From contig CAMHPW010000112.1 of NCBI GenBank assembly GCA_946187095.1, positions 1-5,044 of the forward strand: DNA of 5,044 nt, written 5' to 3'. Shown one piece after another: positions 3,979-5,044 of the stretch. The notes below the pieces were generated by a model. That model did no database searches. It had not been told where the DNA came from and saw only the letters and a list, made by a program, of their open reading frames with translations. The first letter of the stretch is position 1, and each line of letters begins with the position of its first letter. Position numbers and translations under genes: made by a program. This DNA comes from an uncultured Clostridia bacterium (lineage in GTDB: Bacteria > Bacillota > Clostridia > Oscillospirales > Acutalibacteraceae).

Positions 3979-5044
3979 ATGGCTAAAAAATGGGTATACC
4001 TTTTCAGCGAAGGTAATGCTAACATGCGTGAGCTGCTCGGCGGTAAGGGTGCCAACCTTGCAGAAATGACAGGTTTGGGACTTCCTGTTCCCCAGGGCTT
4101 CACAATTTCAACAGAGGCTTGTACACAGTATTATGAAGACGGCAGAAAGATCAATGATGAGATTCAGGCTCAGATCATGGAGTACATCACAAAGATGGAA
4201 GAGATCACCGGCAAAAAATTCGGTGACAAAGAAAATCCTCTCCTCGTTTCCGTCCGTTCCGGTGCAAGAGCTTCCATGCCCGGTATGATGGATACTATCC
4301 TCAACCTCGGTCTTAATGAAGAAGTTGTTGAAGTTATCGCTGCCCAGTCAGGCAACCCCCGTTGGGCTTGGGACTGCTACAGAAGATTTATCCAGATGTT
4401 CTCCGACGTTGTTATGGAAGTCGGCAAGAAATACTTTGAAGAACTTATCGACAAGATGAAAGCTAAAAAAGGCGTTAAGCAGGACGTTGAACTCGATGCC
4501 AATGACCTGAAAGAGCTTGCTAATCAGTTCAAGGCTGAATATAAGGCGAAAATCGGTGAAGATTTCCCGTCCGATCCGAAAGTACAGCTCATGGAAGCGA
4601 TCAAAGCCGTATTCCGTTCATGGGATAACCCCAGAGCTAACGTATACCGCCGTGACAATGATATCCCGTATTCATGGGGTACAGCCGTAAACGTACAGTC
4701 AATGGCATTCGGCAACATGGGTGATGACTGCGGTACAGGCGTTGCCTTTACCCGTGATCCCGCTACAGGCGACAAGGGCTTGTTCGGTGAATTCCTGACC
4801 AATGCTCAGGGTGAAGACGTTGTTGCAGGCGTTCGTACTCCGATGAAGATTCAGGAAATGGCTGACAAGTTCCCCGAGGCTTTCGCACAGTTTGAAAAAG
4901 TTTGTGCAACTCTCGAAGAACACTACAGAGATATGCAGGATATGGAATTCACCGTTGAACACGGCAAGCTCTATATGCTCCAGACCAGAAACGGCAAGAG
5001 AACTGCAAAAGCAGCTCTTAAAATAGCAGTTGACCTCGTTGAAG
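3979..5044 (+). CDS. ppdK: Pyruvate phosphate dikinase, N-terminal part (runs off the window end)
   Basis: PPDK converts pyruvate, ATP and phosphate to PEP, AMP and pyrophosphate, reversibly; in anaerobes it often works toward pyruvate and ATP. Only the first 355 codons are present of a usual 870-880, so the phosphohistidine and PEP/pyruvate domains lie outside. ATG 3979 follows AGGAGGT (3964-3970) with 8-nt spacing and opens MAKKWVYLFSEG. The visible part is the ATP-grasp nucleotide-binding domain: GGKGANLAEM at 21-30, the loop VSVRSGARASMPGMMD at 90-105 with Arg93, Arg135, GTGVAFTRDPATG at 252-264, and near the end Asp321, Glu323, Gln335 and Arg337 in MLQTRNGKRTAK. The last four and Arg135 match, from memory, the numbering of ATP-site residues studied in the Clostridium symbiosum enzyme. 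It is a separate unit with its own promoter. The reading is uninterrupted and uses C/T-ending codons freely, as in a well-expressed gene. Confidence 0.97.
   Translation, partial: MAKKWVYLFSEGNANMRELLGGKGANLAEMTGLGLPVPQGFTISTEACTQYYEDGRKINDEIQAQIMEYITKMEEITGKKFGDKENPLLVSVRSGARASMPGMMDTILNLGLNEEVVEVIAAQSGNPRWAWDCYRRFIQMFSDVVMEVGKKYFEELIDKMKAKKGVKQDVELDANDLKELANQFKAEYKAKIGEDFPSDPKVQLMEAIKAVFRSWDNPRANVYRRDNDIPYSWGTAVNVQSMAFGNMGDDCGTGVAFTRDPATGDKGLFGEFLTNAQGEDVVAGVRTPMKIQEMADKFPEAFAQFEKVCATLEEHYRDMQDMEFTVEHGKLYMLQTRNGKRTAKAALKIAVDLVE

Noticed and set aside
1..5044. CRISPR arrays, tRNA/rRNA genes, insertion sequences, phage or toxin genes
   Set aside because: No spaced repeats, cloverleaf-like segments, transposase motifs or terminal repeats were seen. 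Apart from the first 171 bases the window reads as ordinary core-like chromosome.

Overview
The window looks like chromosomal DNA of a low-to-mid GC anaerobic Firmicute, most likely a Clostridia member near Ruminococcus/Oscillospiraceae. The evidence is strong AGGAGG-type ribosome binding sites, sigma-A promoters with TATAAT boxes, a group-IV sigma factor paired with a one-TM anti-sigma-like protein, a Clostridia-style membrane-anchored HtrA, and a pyruvate phosphate dikinase resembling the well-studied Clostridium symbiosum enzyme. The genus placement is inference.

Layout, all genes on the + strand. Bases 1-171 are a separate, extremely AT-rich stretch (33 G/C of 171, about 19%). It is open in frame 1 and encodes a fragment resembling BspA/DUF285-type surface repeats. 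It runs in frame into the sigma factor but differs sharply from it in composition and codon use, so it is probably a foreign or chimeric piece. Bases 190-744 encode an ECF-like sigma factor (best start TTG 190). One base later, 746-1516 encodes its presumed membrane anti-sigma partner. Next come htrA (1659-3116, own promoter), a dCMP deaminase-like gene (3292-3777) and the first 355 codons of ppdK (3979 to beyond the window end).

The intergenic regions are informative. The htrA promoter carries a perfect 13-bp palindrome just upstream of its -10 box. Seventeen bases after htrA begins a full-consensus promoter (TTGACA, 17 bp, TATAAT), followed about 60 nt later by a strong intrinsic terminator placed before the deaminase start; this implies a short leader or small RNA of roughly 90 nt. 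The deaminase ends in a textbook terminator. ppdK has an extended -10 promoter with a 24-bp A/T-tract palindrome directly upstream.

Functionally, the sigma/anti-sigma pair and the HtrA protease form a plausible surface-sensing and envelope protein quality-control neighbourhood. The deaminase feeds dUMP for thymidylate synthesis, and PPDK interconverts pyruvate and PEP in central metabolism. These last two appear to be independent transcription units. I did not find a clearly new multi-gene system. The items most worth checking are the composition break at about 171, the leader between htrA and the deaminase gene, and the sigma/anti-sigma/HtrA link.
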